Shown in pieces: positions 52,893 through 62,509 of a stretch of 64,000 bases of DNA. The stretch spans positions 124,001 to 188,000 of the forward strand of contig NZ_JARDJI010000005.1 of assembly GCF_039907765.1 (NCBI RefSeq). The letters run 5' to 3'. The notes below the pieces were generated by a model, which worked only from the letters and a program-made list of their open reading frames with translations, ran no database searches and was not told the origin of the DNA. Every line of letters begins with the position of its first letter. Position 1 is the first letter of the stretch. A program made the translations under genes and the position numbers. Source of the DNA: Aminobacter sp039907765 (GTDB taxonomy: Bacteria > Pseudomonadota > Alphaproteobacteria > Rhizobiales > Rhizobiaceae).

Positions 52893-52922
52893 AAATCCGG
52901 CGTCTATAGCGTCGCCGGATTT
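52893..52922 (-). terminator. Terminator-like hairpin between rplR and rpsE
   Basis: AAATCCGGCG and CGCCGGATTT form a perfect 10-bp stem with a 10-nt loop, followed on the minus strand by TTTGTCGTTTT. The loop contains TATAGA, and TTGCAA lies 15 bp before it, so an internal promoter is an alternative reading. Confidence 0.55.
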
Positions 52923-52977
52923 ATTGCAACTGGGCAGATATGCGGCGCAGCGTCACGCGCGGCGCCGAATGACTGCG

Positions 52978-53337
52978 TCAGAAGTTCAGGCCGCCCTCGC
53001 GGGCCGCTTCGGCCAGCGCCTTGACGCGGCCGTGATAGATGTAGGCGCCGCGATCGAAGACAACGTCCTTGACGCCGGCCTGGGCCGCGCGCTCAGCGAT
53101 CAGCTTGCCGACGGCAGCTGCCGCGGCGATGTCGGCGCCGGTCTTCAGCGAGCCCTTGAGATCCTTCTCGAGGGTCGATGCGGCGACGACTGTGTGACCG
53201 CGCGAATCGTCGATGATCTGCACGTAGATGTTCTTCGAGGTGCGATGCACCGACAGACGCGGACGGCCATTCGAGACCGCCTTGATCTGGCGACGGACGC
53301 GCGCCGAGCGGCGCAGGGTGGTTTCCTTGGAAGCCAT
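52978..53337 (-). CDS. rplR: 50S ribosomal protein L18
   Basis: The 119-residue protein starts MASKETTLRRSARVRRQIKA and has the L18 core GRPRLSVHRTSKNIYVQIID and FDRGAYIYHGRVKALAEAAR. It binds 5S rRNA together with L5. It follows rplF by 78 bp. Confidence 0.97.
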   Translation of the reverse strand: MASKETTLRRSARVRRQIKAVSNGRPRLSVHRTSKNIYVQIIDDSRGHTVVAASTLEKDLKGSLKTGADIAAAAAVGKLIAERAAQAGVKDVVFDRGAYIYHGRVKALAEAAREGGLNF

Positions 53338-53415
53338 AGTTCTTTCCTTGCCTGAAAGTCCGGGGTGGCCATGTGCGGTAGGCCCGAAGGCCTCCCGCGA
53401 CCACGCACCGCGGCG

Positions 53416-53949
53416 TTACTTCTTCTTGCCTTCTTTGCGGACGATCTTCTCGCCTGCATAGCGAACACCCTTGCCCTTGTAGGGCTCGGGACCGCGGTAT
53501 TCGCGGATCTCGGCAGCGACCTGGCCAACCTGCTGCTTGTCGATGCCGTTGACCACGATTTCGGTCGGCTTCGGCACCGTGATGGTGATGCCTTCCGGCG
53601 TCTGGTAGACGACGTCGTGGCTGAAGCCAAGGGCCAGCTGCAGGTTCTTGCCCTGGAGCGCCGCACGATAACCGACGCCGGTGATCTCAAGCTTCTTTTC
53701 GAAGCCGTCCTTAACGCCGGTCAGGATGTTGACGATCTGGGTGCGCGACATGCCCCACTTGGAGCGGGCATCCTTCGACTGGTCGCGAGGCTGGACGGAA
53801 ATCTCGCCGTCCTCCATCTTGACCAGCACTTCGTCGTTGACCACGAACTTCAGCTCGCCCTTCGGGCCCTTCGCCGTCACGGTCTGGCCGTTGACGGAAG
53901 CGGTGACGCCCTGCGGAAGCTGAACGGGTTTCTTGCCAATACGAGACAT
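53416..53949 (-). CDS. rplF: 50S ribosomal protein L6
   Basis: The 177-residue protein starts MSRIGKKPVQLPQGVTASVN and has both L6 repeats, with VGYRAALQGKNLQLALGFSH and the C-terminal EPYKGKGVRYAGEKIVRKEG. It supports the factor-binding site of the 50S subunit. It follows rpsH by 35 bp. Confidence 0.97.
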   Translation of the reverse strand: MSRIGKKPVQLPQGVTASVNGQTVTAKGPKGELKFVVNDEVLVKMEDGEISVQPRDQSKDARSKWGMSRTQIVNILTGVKDGFEKKLEITGVGYRAALQGKNLQLALGFSHDVVYQTPEGITITVPKPTEIVVNGIDKQQVGQVAAEIREYRGPEPYKGKGVRYAGEKIVRKEGKKK

Positions 53950-53984
53950 AGTCCTCGTGCCTTTCTTTTTTCAGCCTACGCAGA

Positions 53985-54383
53985 TCAGAAGATCTGGCAG
54001 AGGATTTCCCCGCCGACGTTCTGTTCGCGCGCCTCGTGGTCGGCCATCACGCCCTTCGGGGTCGAAAGGATCGAGATGCCCAGGCCGTTGGCGACCGGCG
54101 GAATCGACTTGGACGAGACGTAGACGCGGCGGCCCGGCTTGGAGACGCGCGAAATCTCGCGGATCACCGGCTGGCCGTCGAAGTACTTCAGCTCGATTTC
54201 GATCTCGGACTTGCCGTTTTCGAAGTCGGTCTGGCTGTAATCGCGGATGTAGCCTTCCGCCTTCAGCACGTCGAGAACGCGGGCGCGCAGCCTGGACGCA
54301 GGCGTCGACACGGTCGACTTCTTGCGGCCATAGGCATTGCGGATGCGGGTCAGCATATCGCCGAGAGGATCACTCAAAGACAT
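53985..54383 (-). CDS. rpsH: 30S ribosomal protein S8
   Basis: The 132-residue protein starts MSLSDPLGDMLTRIRNAYGR. The C-terminal rRNA-binding signature STPKGVMADHEAREQNVGGE is clear. In E. coli S8 represses the spc operon by binding its mRNA; no matching site was sought here. It follows rpsN by 12 bp. Confidence 0.97.
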   Translation of the reverse strand: MSLSDPLGDMLTRIRNAYGRKKSTVSTPASRLRARVLDVLKAEGYIRDYSQTDFENGKSEIEIELKYFDGQPVIREISRVSKPGRRVYVSSKSIPPVANGLGISILSTPKGVMADHEAREQNVGGEILCQIF

Positions 54384-54395
54384 ATCAAATGCTCC

Positions 54396-54701
54396 TTACC
54401 AGCTCGACTTGACCAGGCCCGGGATCTTGCCCGTCGAGCCAAGGTCGCGCAGCGCGACGCGCGACATCTTCAGCTTGCGATAGTAGGCGCGCGGACGGCC
54501 GGTGACTTCGCAGCGGTTGCGGATACGGATCTTGGCCGAATTGCGCGGCAGCGCGGACAGCTTGAGCTGCGCGCGGAAGCGCTCCTCGATCGGCTTCGAC
54601 TGATCCATGACGATTTCCTTGAGGGCCTTACGCTTGGCAGCGTACTGGTCCACAAGCTTGCGGCGCCGGTTGTTCTTTTCGACTGAGCTGGTCTTTGCCA
54701 T
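54396..54701 (-). CDS. rpsN: 30S ribosomal protein S14 (zinc-independent form)
   Basis: The 101-residue protein starts MAKTSSVEKNNRRRKLVDQY and ends SRVALRDLGSTGKIPGLVKS. Only one cysteine (RNRCEVTGRPRAYYRK) is present, so it is the long form without the four-cysteine zinc ribbon. It follows rplE by 27 bp. Confidence 0.97.
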   Translation of the reverse strand: MAKTSSVEKNNRRRKLVDQYAAKRKALKEIVMDQSKPIEERFRAQLKLSALPRNSAKIRIRNRCEVTGRPRAYYRKLKMSRVALRDLGSTGKIPGLVKSSW

Positions 54702-54728
54702 TTCAGATTTTTCCTTTGCTCGCTGCCG

Positions 54729-55286
54729 TTACTGCCGGAAGGGGAAGTTGAAAGCCTTGAGCAGAGCCCGGGCTTCGTCGTCCGTCTTGGCGGTCGTGCA
54801 AACGATGATGTCCATACCCCAGATCTGGTCGACCTTGTCGTAGTTGATCTCGGGGAACACGATGTGTTCCTTGATGCCCATGGCATAGTTGCCACGGCCG
54901 TCAAAGCTCTTCGGGTTCAGGCCGCGGAAGTCGCGAACGCGCGGCAGCGCGATGTTCACGAGACGGTCCAGGAACTCGTACATGCGCTCCTGGCGGAGCG
55001 TCACCTTGGCGCCGATCGGCATGTTCTCGCGCACCTTGAAGCCGGCGATCGACTTGCGGGCGCGGGTCACGACCGGCTTCTGGCCGGCGATCATGGCGAG
55101 GTCTTCGGCTGCGACCGACGGCTTCTTCGAATCCGCCGTGGCTTCGCCGACACCCATGTTCAGCACGATCTTGTCGATGCGCGGGATCTGCATCTCGTTT
55201 TCGTACTTGAACTGCTCCTGCAGCGCCTTGCGGATGGTCTCCTTGTAGACCTTCTTCAGGCGGGGCTCGTTGGTTGCCTTAGCCAT
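54729..55286 (-). CDS. rplE: 50S ribosomal protein L5
   Basis: The start MAKATNEPRLKKVYKE gives 185 residues. Core segments are QIPRIDKIVLNMGVGEA, RMYEFLDRLVNIALPRVRDF and GRGNYAMGIKEHIVFPEI. L5 holds 5S rRNA and contacts the P-site tRNA. Its start codon overlaps the last 8 bp of rplX, implying translational coupling. Confidence 0.97.
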   Translation of the reverse strand: MAKATNEPRLKKVYKETIRKALQEQFKYENEMQIPRIDKIVLNMGVGEATADSKKPSVAAEDLAMIAGQKPVVTRARKSIAGFKVRENMPIGAKVTLRQERMYEFLDRLVNIALPRVRDFRGLNPKSFDGRGNYAMGIKEHIVFPEINYDKVDQIWGMDIIVCTTAKTDDEARALLKAFNFPFRQ

Positions 55287-55593
55287 TGATGACTTCTCCC
55301 GAACGCTTGGCGACACGCACCTTCTTGCCGTCCTTCTGGATCTGGAAACCGACGCGGGTCGGCTTGCCGTCCTTGGGGTCAGCGAGCGCGATGTTCGACA
55401 GGTTGATCGGCGCTTCCTTGGTGATGATCCCGCCCTCTTGGGACTGGGACTGCTTCTGGTGGCGGCGGATCATGTTCACGCCGCGGACGAGCGCGGTGTC
55501 TTCCTTCGGCTGGACTGCCAGCACCTCGCCGGTGCGGCCCTTGTCCTTGCCGGTCAGAACGACAACCTTGTCGCCTTTACGGATCTTCTGCAT
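55279..55593 (-). CDS. rplX: 50S ribosomal protein L24
   Basis: The 104-residue protein starts MQKIRKGDKVVVLTGKDKGR, the KOW motif that nucleates 23S rRNA assembly. The length is normal. It lies 12 bp after rplN, and its stop overlaps the rplE start by 8 bp. Confidence 0.97.
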   Translation of the reverse strand: MQKIRKGDKVVVLTGKDKGRTGEVLAVQPKEDTALVRGVNMIRRHQKQSQSQEGGIITKEAPINLSNIALADPKDGKPTRVGFQIQKDGKKVRVAKRSGEVING

Positions 55594-55605
55594 TTTACCG
55601 GCTCC

Positions 55606-55974
55606 TTACAGCACTTCGGGCGCGAGCGAGATGATCTTCATGTGGTTCTTGGCGCGAAGCTCGCGCGGAACCGGCCCGAAGATACGCGTGCCGATCGGTT
55701 CTTTCTTGTTGTCGACGAGAACGGCCGCGTTCTTGTCGAAACGGATCACGCTGCCGTCCGGACGACGGATGTCCTTGGCCGTGCGAACCACGACCGCCTT
55801 CATCACGTCACCCTTCTTAACGCGGCCGCGCGGAATGGCTTCCTTGATCGACACCACGATGATGTCGCCGACGGAGGCGTATTTCCGCTTCGAGCCGCCC
55901 AGCACCTTGATGCACATGACACGACGCGCGCCGGAATTATCCGCGACGTCGAGGTTTGTTTGCATCTGAATCAT
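55606..55974 (-). CDS. rplN: 50S ribosomal protein L14
   Basis: The 122-residue protein starts MIQMQTNLDVADNSGARRVM and contains the signature KGDVMKAVVVRTAKDIRRPD. It forms an intersubunit bridge. It follows rpsQ by 72 bp. Confidence 0.97.
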   Translation of the reverse strand: MIQMQTNLDVADNSGARRVMCIKVLGGSKRKYASVGDIIVVSIKEAIPRGRVKKGDVMKAVVVRTAKDIRRPDGSVIRFDKNAAVLVDNKKEPIGTRIFGPVPRELRAKNHMKIISLAPEVL

Positions 55975-56046
55975 GACTGGCCGCCTTCTTCTTCTCTAAC
56001 GGGATGGGCTACCGCCCTCCCCGGCTTGTCCAAAATTCGTTCGTTA

Positions 56047-56286
56047 TTACGCCTGGTCCGAAGACACGACGACCCAGCGCTTGTCCTTGGAGATCGGCTT
56101 CGACTCCTGGATGAACACGGTGTCGCCGACCTTGTGGGCGTTGTTCTCGTCGTGCGCCTTGTAGTTCTTCGACATACGCACGGTCTTCTTCATCACCGGG
56201 TGCGTGAAGCGACGCTCGACCTTGACGACCACCGTCTTCTCGTTCTTGTCGCTGACGACCGTACCCTGCAGGATGCGCTTTGGCAT
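56047..56286 (-). CDS. rpsQ: 30S ribosomal protein S17
   Basis: The 79-residue protein starts MPKRILQGTVVSDKNEKTVV and has the OB-fold core VKVERRFTHPVMKKTVRMSK and HKVGDTVFIQESKPISKDKR. It binds 16S rRNA early in assembly. It follows rpmC by 11 bp. Confidence 0.97.
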   Translation of the reverse strand: MPKRILQGTVVSDKNEKTVVVKVERRFTHPVMKKTVRMSKNYKAHDENNAHKVGDTVFIQESKPISKDKRWVVVSSDQA

Positions 56287-56297
56287 GGTTTTCGTCC

Positions 56298-56498
56298 TTA
56301 AGCCTTCTTGCCGGCCGACTTTTCGGCGGCGATCGTCTTGATGCGCGCGATGTCCTTGCGGACCTGCTTCACGCGCGCCGTCTTTTCCAGCTGACCGGTC
56401 GCCTTCTGGAAGCGCAGGTTGAACTGCTCCTTCTTGAGGGAGGCGAGCTCGTCGGAGAGCTGGTCCTGGGTCTTCGTCCTGATGTCCGAGGCTTTCAT
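56298..56498 (-). CDS. rpmC: 50S ribosomal protein L29
   Basis: The 66-residue helical protein (MKASDIRTKTQDQLSDELAS) has the L29 signature LKKEQFNLRFQKATGQLEKT. It sits at the exit tunnel near the signal recognition particle site. It follows rplP by 13 bp. Confidence 0.97.
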   Translation of the reverse strand: MKASDIRTKTQDQLSDELASLKKEQFNLRFQKATGQLEKTARVKQVRKDIARIKTIAAEKSAGKKA

Positions 56499-56511
56499 GA
56501 TCAGCCCTTCC

Positions 56512-56925
56512 TTATTCTGCGATGCGCTGAACGAAGCGCGTCCTGACCGAGAGCTTGGCGGCGCCGAGGCGCAGTGCCTCGCGAGCCACTTCCTCGGAAA
56601 CGCCGTCGATCTCGAACATCACGCGGCCCGGCTTGATACGGCAGGCCCAGTAGTCGACCGCGCCCTTGCCCTTACCCATGCGGACTTCGGTCGGCTTCGA
56701 GGTGACGGGCAGGTCCGGGAAAATACGGATCCAGACGCGACCCTGACGCTTCATTTCGCGGGTGATCGCGCGGCGGGCCGCCTCGATCTCACGCGCGGTG
56801 ACGCGGTTCGGCTCAAGCGCCTTCAGTCCGAAGCCGCCGAAATCCAGGTTGGTGCCACCCTTCGCGGTACCGTGGATGCGGCCCTTGAACTGCTTACGGA
56901 ACTTTGTGCGCTTTGGCTGCAGCAT
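56512..56925 (-). CDS. rplP: 50S ribosomal protein L16
   Basis: The 137-residue protein starts MLQPKRTKFRKQFKGRIHGT and has the signature KRQGRVWIRIFPDLPVTSKP and EVRMGKGKGAVDYWACRIKP. L16 helps place the A-site tRNA. It follows rpsC by 27 bp. Confidence 0.97.
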   Translation of the reverse strand: MLQPKRTKFRKQFKGRIHGTAKGGTNLDFGGFGLKALEPNRVTAREIEAARRAITREMKRQGRVWIRIFPDLPVTSKPTEVRMGKGKGAVDYWACRIKPGRVMFEIDGVSEEVAREALRLGAAKLSVRTRFVQRIAE

Positions 56926-56952
56926 CGTTCTAACTCCAAATTCCTATGCGTA

Positions 56953-57672
56953 TCAGGCGTTTTCGCGACGGCGACGCTCGGGACGCTCGCCGGCGTGCGA
57001 ATGATCGCCTTCGGTTGCGCGACGCTCGGAAGCCATCGGGTCGTGCTCGAGGATCTCGCCCTTGAACACCCACACCTTGACGCCGCAGATGCCGTAGGCG
57101 GTCTGGGCTTCGGCCGTGCCGTAGTCGACGTCGGCGCGCAGCGTGTGCAGCGGCACGCGACCTTCGCGGTACCACTCCATGCGAGCGATTTCAGCGCCGC
57201 CGAGACGACCCGAGCAGTTGATGCGGATGCCCTCGGCGCCGAGACGCATGGCCGACTGCACGGCGCGCTTCATGGCGCGGCGGAAGGCGATGCGGCGCTC
57301 GAGCTGCTGGGCGATCGACTGGGCGACCAGCGTCGCGTCGGTCTCCGGCTTGCGAACCTCGACGATGTTGAGGTGCGTCTCCGAGCGGGTCATCTCGGTC
57401 AGCTTCTTGCGAAGCTTCTCGATGTCGGCGCCCTTCTTGCCGATGATCAGGCCCGGACGGGCGGCGTGGATGGTCACGCGGCACTTCTTGTGCGGACGCT
57501 CGATCACGATCTTCGAGATCGCGGCCTGCTTCAGCTCGGCCTCAAGATACTTGCGGATCTTGATGTCCTCGTGCAGCAGCTGGCCGTACTCGCCGGTGTT
57601 GGCGTACCAGCGCGAGTCCCACGTGCGGTTGATGCCGAGGCGGAGACCAATCGGATTGATTTTCTGGCCCAT
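56953..57672 (-). CDS. rpsC: 30S ribosomal protein S3
   Basis: The 239-residue protein starts MGQKINPIGLRLGINRTWDS. The KH domain (RPGLIIGKKGADIEKLRKKL) and the C-terminal S3 domain (GRLGGAEIARMEWYREGRVP) are complete; the last residues are charged. S3 has mRNA helicase activity at the entry site. Its ATG shares one base with the rplV stop (TAATG). Confidence 0.97.
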   Translation of the reverse strand: MGQKINPIGLRLGINRTWDSRWYANTGEYGQLLHEDIKIRKYLEAELKQAAISKIVIERPHKKCRVTIHAARPGLIIGKKGADIEKLRKKLTEMTRSETHLNIVEVRKPETDATLVAQSIAQQLERRIAFRRAMKRAVQSAMRLGAEGIRINCSGRLGGAEIARMEWYREGRVPLHTLRADVDYGTAEAQTAYGICGVKVWVFKGEILEHDPMASERRATEGDHSHAGERPERRRRENA

Positions 57673-58061
57673 TATGCGGCCTCCCCTTTTTCTTCGACTT
57701 CACGAACGACGATCGTGAGGTGCGAGAACGGCTTCTCGATGCGGCTGGCGCGACCACGGCCACGAGCGTGGAAACGCTTCATGACGATCGACTTGCCGAC
57801 ATAGGCTTCCGCCACGACCAGTGCGTCGACGTCCAGGTCGTGATTGTTCTCGGCGTTGGCGATAGCCGATTCGAGAGTCTTTTTAACCGTACCGGCGATG
57901 CGCTTGCGCGAAAATTCCAGATCGGACAGCGCGGTGCCAACCTTCTTGCCGCGGATCAGCGCGGCAACCAGGTTGAGCTTCTGCGGGCTGACGCGGATCG
58001 TGCGGAGGACTGCACGTGCCTCGTTGTCAGCAAGCCTGCGCGGAGCTTTGGCCTTGCCCAT
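57672..58061 (-). CDS. rplV: 50S ribosomal protein L22
   Basis: The start MGKAKAPRRLADNEARAVLR gives 129 residues. Core segments are VSPQKLNLVAALIRGKKV and HARGRGRASRIEKPFSHLTI; the beta-hairpin lines the exit tunnel where macrolides act. It lies 1 bp after rpsS. Confidence 0.97.
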   Translation of the reverse strand: MGKAKAPRRLADNEARAVLRTIRVSPQKLNLVAALIRGKKVGTALSDLEFSRKRIAGTVKKTLESAIANAENNHDLDVDALVVAEAYVGKSIVMKRFHARGRGRASRIEKPFSHLTIVVREVEEKGEAA

Positions 58062-58062
58062 G

Positions 58063-58341
58063 TTACTTCCTCTTCGCCTTCTTGTCCGCGCCGTGACCGT
58101 AGTAGGTCCTGGTGGGAGCGAACTCACCGAACTTGTGGCCGACCATGTCCTCGTTCACGGAGACCGGGACGTGCTTCTGGCCGTTGTAGACACCGAAGGT
58201 GAGACCGACGAACTGCGGCAGGATGGTGGAGCGGCGGCTCCACATCTTGATCACCTCATTACGGCCGCCTTCACGCACCTTGTCTGCCTTCTTGAGCAGA
58301 TAGCCGTCGATGAACGGGCCTTTCCAGACTGAACGAGTCAC
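58063..58341 (-). CDS. rpsS: 30S ribosomal protein S19
   Basis: The 92-residue protein starts MTRSVWKGPFIDGYLLKKAD and has the signature GHKFGEFAPTRTYYGHGADK. It forms a complex with S13 at the head of the 30S subunit. It follows rplB by 15 bp. Confidence 0.97.
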   Translation of the reverse strand: MTRSVWKGPFIDGYLLKKADKVREGGRNEVIKMWSRRSTILPQFVGLTFGVYNGQKHVPVSVNEDMVGHKFGEFAPTRTYYGHGADKKAKRK

Positions 58342-58356
58342 TGGGCTTACCTCTTA

Positions 58357-59190
58357 TTAGCTCTTGCGCAGATGACGCGAGCGAACGATGAACTTGTCGG
58401 TCGCCTTGTTGGACCGCGTCTTCTTGCCCTTGGTGGGCTTGCCCCACGGGGTCACCGGATGGCGACCGCCCGAGGTGCGGCCTTCACCACCGCCGTGCGG
58501 ATGGTCGACCGGGTTCATGGTGACGCCGCGGTTGTGCGGACGCTTGCCACGCCAGACGGTACGACCAGCCTTGCCGTCGTTGATGTTGCCGTGGTCCGGG
58601 TTGGACACGGCACCGACGGTGGCCATGCAAGAGCCGTGAACGATGCGCTGCTCACCCGAGTTGAGGCGAAGGATCGCCATGCCCTGGTCACGGCCGACGA
58701 GCTGGGCGTAGGCGCCTGCCGAACGGGCGACCTGGCCGCCCTTGCCCGGCTTCAGCTCGATGTTGTGGACGATCGTGCCCACCGGCATCGAACCGAGCGG
58801 CATCGCATTGCCCGGCTTCACGTCGACCTGCTCGCCGGCGATGATCTTGTCGCCAGCCTGCAGGCGCTGCGGAGCAATGATGTAGCTCAGCTCACCGTCG
58901 TCGTACTTGATCAGCGCGATGAAGGCGGTGCGGTTCGGGTCGTATTCGAGACGCTCGACCGTGCCGACCACGTCGAACTTGCGACGCTTGAAGTCGATGA
59001 TGCGGTACGAACGCTTGTGACCACCGCCGATGAAGCGGGCGGTGATGCGACCGTAGTTGTTGCGGCCGCCCGACTTGGTCAGACCCTCGGTCAAGCCCTT
59101 GACGGGCTTGCCCTTGTAGAGGCCCGAGCGGTCGACGATGACCAGCTGGCGGGTGCTCGGCGTTACTGGCTTGAATTTCTTAAGTGCCAT
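58357..59190 (-). CDS. rplB: 50S ribosomal protein L2
   Basis: The 277-residue protein starts MALKKFKPVTPSTRQLVIVD. The conserved C-terminal peptidyl-transferase-centre region NPVDHPHGGGEGRTSGGRHP, with the catalytically important histidine, is present. It follows rplW by 22 bp. Confidence 0.98.
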   Translation of the reverse strand: MALKKFKPVTPSTRQLVIVDRSGLYKGKPVKGLTEGLTKSGGRNNYGRITARFIGGGHKRSYRIIDFKRRKFDVVGTVERLEYDPNRTAFIALIKYDDGELSYIIAPQRLQAGDKIIAGEQVDVKPGNAMPLGSMPVGTIVHNIELKPGKGGQVARSAGAYAQLVGRDQGMAILRLNSGEQRIVHGSCMATVGAVSNPDHGNINDGKAGRTVWRGKRPHNRGVTMNPVDHPHGGGEGRTSGGRHPVTPWGKPTKGKKTRSNKATDKFIVRSRHLRKS

Positions 59191-59212
59191 TGTCCTGTCC
59201 TCGCGACCTTGC

Positions 59213-59506
59213 TCAGAGACCCGTCGCGACGTCGATCGACTGGCCGTCGGCCAGCGTCACTACCGCCTTCTTGACGTCGCTCTGGCGGCCGATCGTGCCG
59301 CGGAAGCGCTTCACCTTGCCCTTGCGGACCAGGGTGTTCACAGAAGTCACCTTCACGCCGAACAGCGCTTCGACGGCAGCCTTGATCTCAGGCTTGCTCG
59401 CCTTCTTGGCGACGTTGAAGACGACCTGGTTGTGCTCGGAAGCCATGGTCGACTTTTCAGTGATCGCGGGGCTCACGATCACGTCGTAGTGGCGGAGATC
59501 CGTCAT
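59213..59506 (-). CDS. rplW: 50S ribosomal protein L23
   Basis: The 97-residue protein starts MTDLRHYDVIVSPAITEKST. L23 docks trigger factor and the signal recognition particle at the tunnel exit. Its ATG overlaps the rplD stop by 4 bp (ATGA). Confidence 0.97.
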   Translation of the reverse strand: MTDLRHYDVIVSPAITEKSTMASEHNQVVFNVAKKASKPEIKAAVEALFGVKVTSVNTLVRKGKVKRFRGTIGRQSDVKKAVVTLADGQSIDVATGL

Positions 59507-60123
59507 TTGAAGCGCTCCTCGAGAGCCTCGACGGCGGCCTTCGAAAGGACCAGCGTGCCGCGGCGCAGAATGTCGTAGACGTTGATGCCCTGGATCGGCA
59601 GGACATCGATGTTCGGGATGTTCGTCGCCGCGCGCTTGAAATTCTGGTCAAGCTCGGCGCCGCCGATCACCAGGGCGTTGCTCAGGCCGAGCGCCGCGAA
59701 ATTCGCGACCAGGGCCTTCGTCTTCGCCTCGTCGAGCTTCAGCTCGTCGACGATGATCAGGTTCGACGCCTTGGCCTTGGCCGAGAGCGCGTGCTTGATG
59801 CCGAGAGCGCGGACCTTCTTGGGAAGGTCGTGCTCGTGGCTGCGGACGACCGGGCCGTGGGCCTTGCCGCCGCCGCGGAACTGCGGGGCGCGAGCCGAGG
59901 AGTGACGGGCGCGGCCCGTACCCTTCTGCTTGTACATCTTGGCGCCGGTGCGTGCGATGTCCGCACGGCCCTTGGCCTGATGGGTGCCCTGCTGCTTCTT
60001 GGCGAGCTGCCAGCGCACGACGCGCTGCAGGATGTCTTCGCGCGGATCAAGGCCGAAGATCTCGTCGGAGAGCTTCACCTTGCCGGCATCCTTGCCTGCG
60101 AGGGTGGTAATCTTGAGGTCCAT
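59503..60123 (-). CDS. rplD: 50S ribosomal protein L4
   Basis: The start MDLKITTLAGKDAGKVKLSD gives 206 residues. The tunnel loop KMYKQKGTGRARHSSARAPQ with FRGGGKAHGP is typical. In E. coli L4 represses the S10 operon; this is not tested here. It shares one base with rplC (TAATG) and 4 bp with rplW. Confidence 0.97.
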   Translation of the reverse strand: MDLKITTLAGKDAGKVKLSDEIFGLDPREDILQRVVRWQLAKKQQGTHQAKGRADIARTGAKMYKQKGTGRARHSSARAPQFRGGGKAHGPVVRSHEHDLPKKVRALGIKHALSAKAKASNLIIVDELKLDEAKTKALVANFAALGLSNALVIGGAELDQNFKRAATNIPNIDVLPIQGINVYDILRRGTLVLSKAAVEALEERFK

Positions 60124-60833
60124 TATTCCGCTCCCTCGTTGGCCGGAGCCTGTTTGTTGGCAGCGCGGATCGCGGCCGGCTTCGGCGCGTTCTCCGGCAG
60201 CGCCACCTTGGCGGCGTCGCGCACCAGGATCCATGCGCCCTTCGTGCCCGGAACCGCGCCGCGGATCAGGATCAGGCCGCGATCGAGGTCGGTCGAGACG
60301 ACTTCGACGTTCTGGGTGGTGACGCGAACGTCGCCCATGTGGCCGGCCATCTTCTTGCCCTTGAACACCTTGCCCGGGTCCTGGCGCTGACCGGTCGAAC
60401 CGTGAACGCGGTGCGACAGCGAGTTACCGTGGGTCGCGCGGCCACCACCGAAATTGTGGCGCTTGATGACACCCTGGAAGCCCTTACCGGTCGAAGTGCC
60501 GGTGACGTCGACCTTCTGGCCGGCGACGAAGTGATCGACGGTGATCTCGGCGCCAACGTCGAGCATGTTGTCGGCGGACACGCGGAACTCCGCGACCTTC
60601 GACTTGGGCTCGACCGAGGCAGCGGCGAAATGACCGCGCATGGCCTTCGACGTATTCTTCACCTTGGCGAGGCCGACGCCGAGCTGGACGGCGGTGTAGC
60701 CGTTCTTCTCCTGCGTGCGCTGCGCCACGACCTGGCAGTTCTCCATGCGGAGAACGGTGACGGGAACGTGCTCGCCAGCGTCGTTGTAGACGCGCGTCAT
60801 TCCCACCTTCTGTGCAATAACACCTGAACGCAT
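60123..60833 (-). CDS. rplC: 50S ribosomal protein L3
   Basis: The 236-residue protein starts MRSGVIAQKVGMTRVYNDAG and has the L3 signature FGGGRATHGNSLSHRVHGST. The C-terminal extension (ENAPKPAAIRAANKQAPANE) is alphaproteobacterial. It follows rpsJ by 58 bp. Confidence 0.97.
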   Translation of the reverse strand: MRSGVIAQKVGMTRVYNDAGEHVPVTVLRMENCQVVAQRTQEKNGYTAVQLGVGLAKVKNTSKAMRGHFAAASVEPKSKVAEFRVSADNMLDVGAEITVDHFVAGQKVDVTGTSTGKGFQGVIKRHNFGGGRATHGNSLSHRVHGSTGQRQDPGKVFKGKKMAGHMGDVRVTTQNVEVVSTDLDRGLILIRGAVPGTKGAWILVRDAAKVALPENAPKPAAIRAANKQAPANEGAE

Positions 60834-60891
60834 CGGTTCGTTTTCCTTCAGAGGAGCCGTCCGGTCTGACCCTTCCGGCTCATGTTAGCTC

Positions 60892-61200
60892 TCAGAGCTT
60901 GATTTCGACGTCGACACCGGCGGCGAGGTCGAGCTTCATCAGAGCGTCGACGGTCTGCGGGGTCGGATCGACGATGTCGAGAAGACGCTTGTGGGTGCGC
61001 ATCTCGAACTGCTCGCGGCTCTTCTTGTCGACGTGCGGCGAGCGGTTCACCGTGAACTTCTCAATCCGCGTCGGCAGCGGAATGGGGCCGCGAACGTTGG
61101 CGCCGGTGCGCTTTGCGGTCGACACGATTTCGCGCGTCGAGGCGTCGAGCACCCGGTGATCAAACGCTTTCAGGCGGATGCGGATATTCTGTCCGTTCAT
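60892..61200 (-). CDS. rpsJ: 30S ribosomal protein S10
   Basis: The 102-residue protein starts MNGQNIRIRLKAFDHRVLDA and has the S10 signature NRSPHVDKKSREQFEMRTHK. It also acts with NusB in transcription antitermination. It follows tuf by 66 bp and begins the S10-operon part. Confidence 0.97.
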   Translation of the reverse strand: MNGQNIRIRLKAFDHRVLDASTREIVSTAKRTGANVRGPIPLPTRIEKFTVNRSPHVDKKSREQFEMRTHKRLLDIVDPTPQTVDALMKLDLAAGVDVEIKL

Positions 61201-61266
61201 CAGTCAATTCCTTGTTCTGGCGCGGCGCGGGCGTATTCCCGCCCGCGACAGATCGATTAATCCAAC

Positions 61267-62442
<1,176 letters not shown>

Positions 62443-62509
62443 GTGAGGTCTCCATTCCTGCTAGCCCGATAAGGGCGTTAAATTAACGAACCGCTGCAAT
62501 TCCTTGGAA

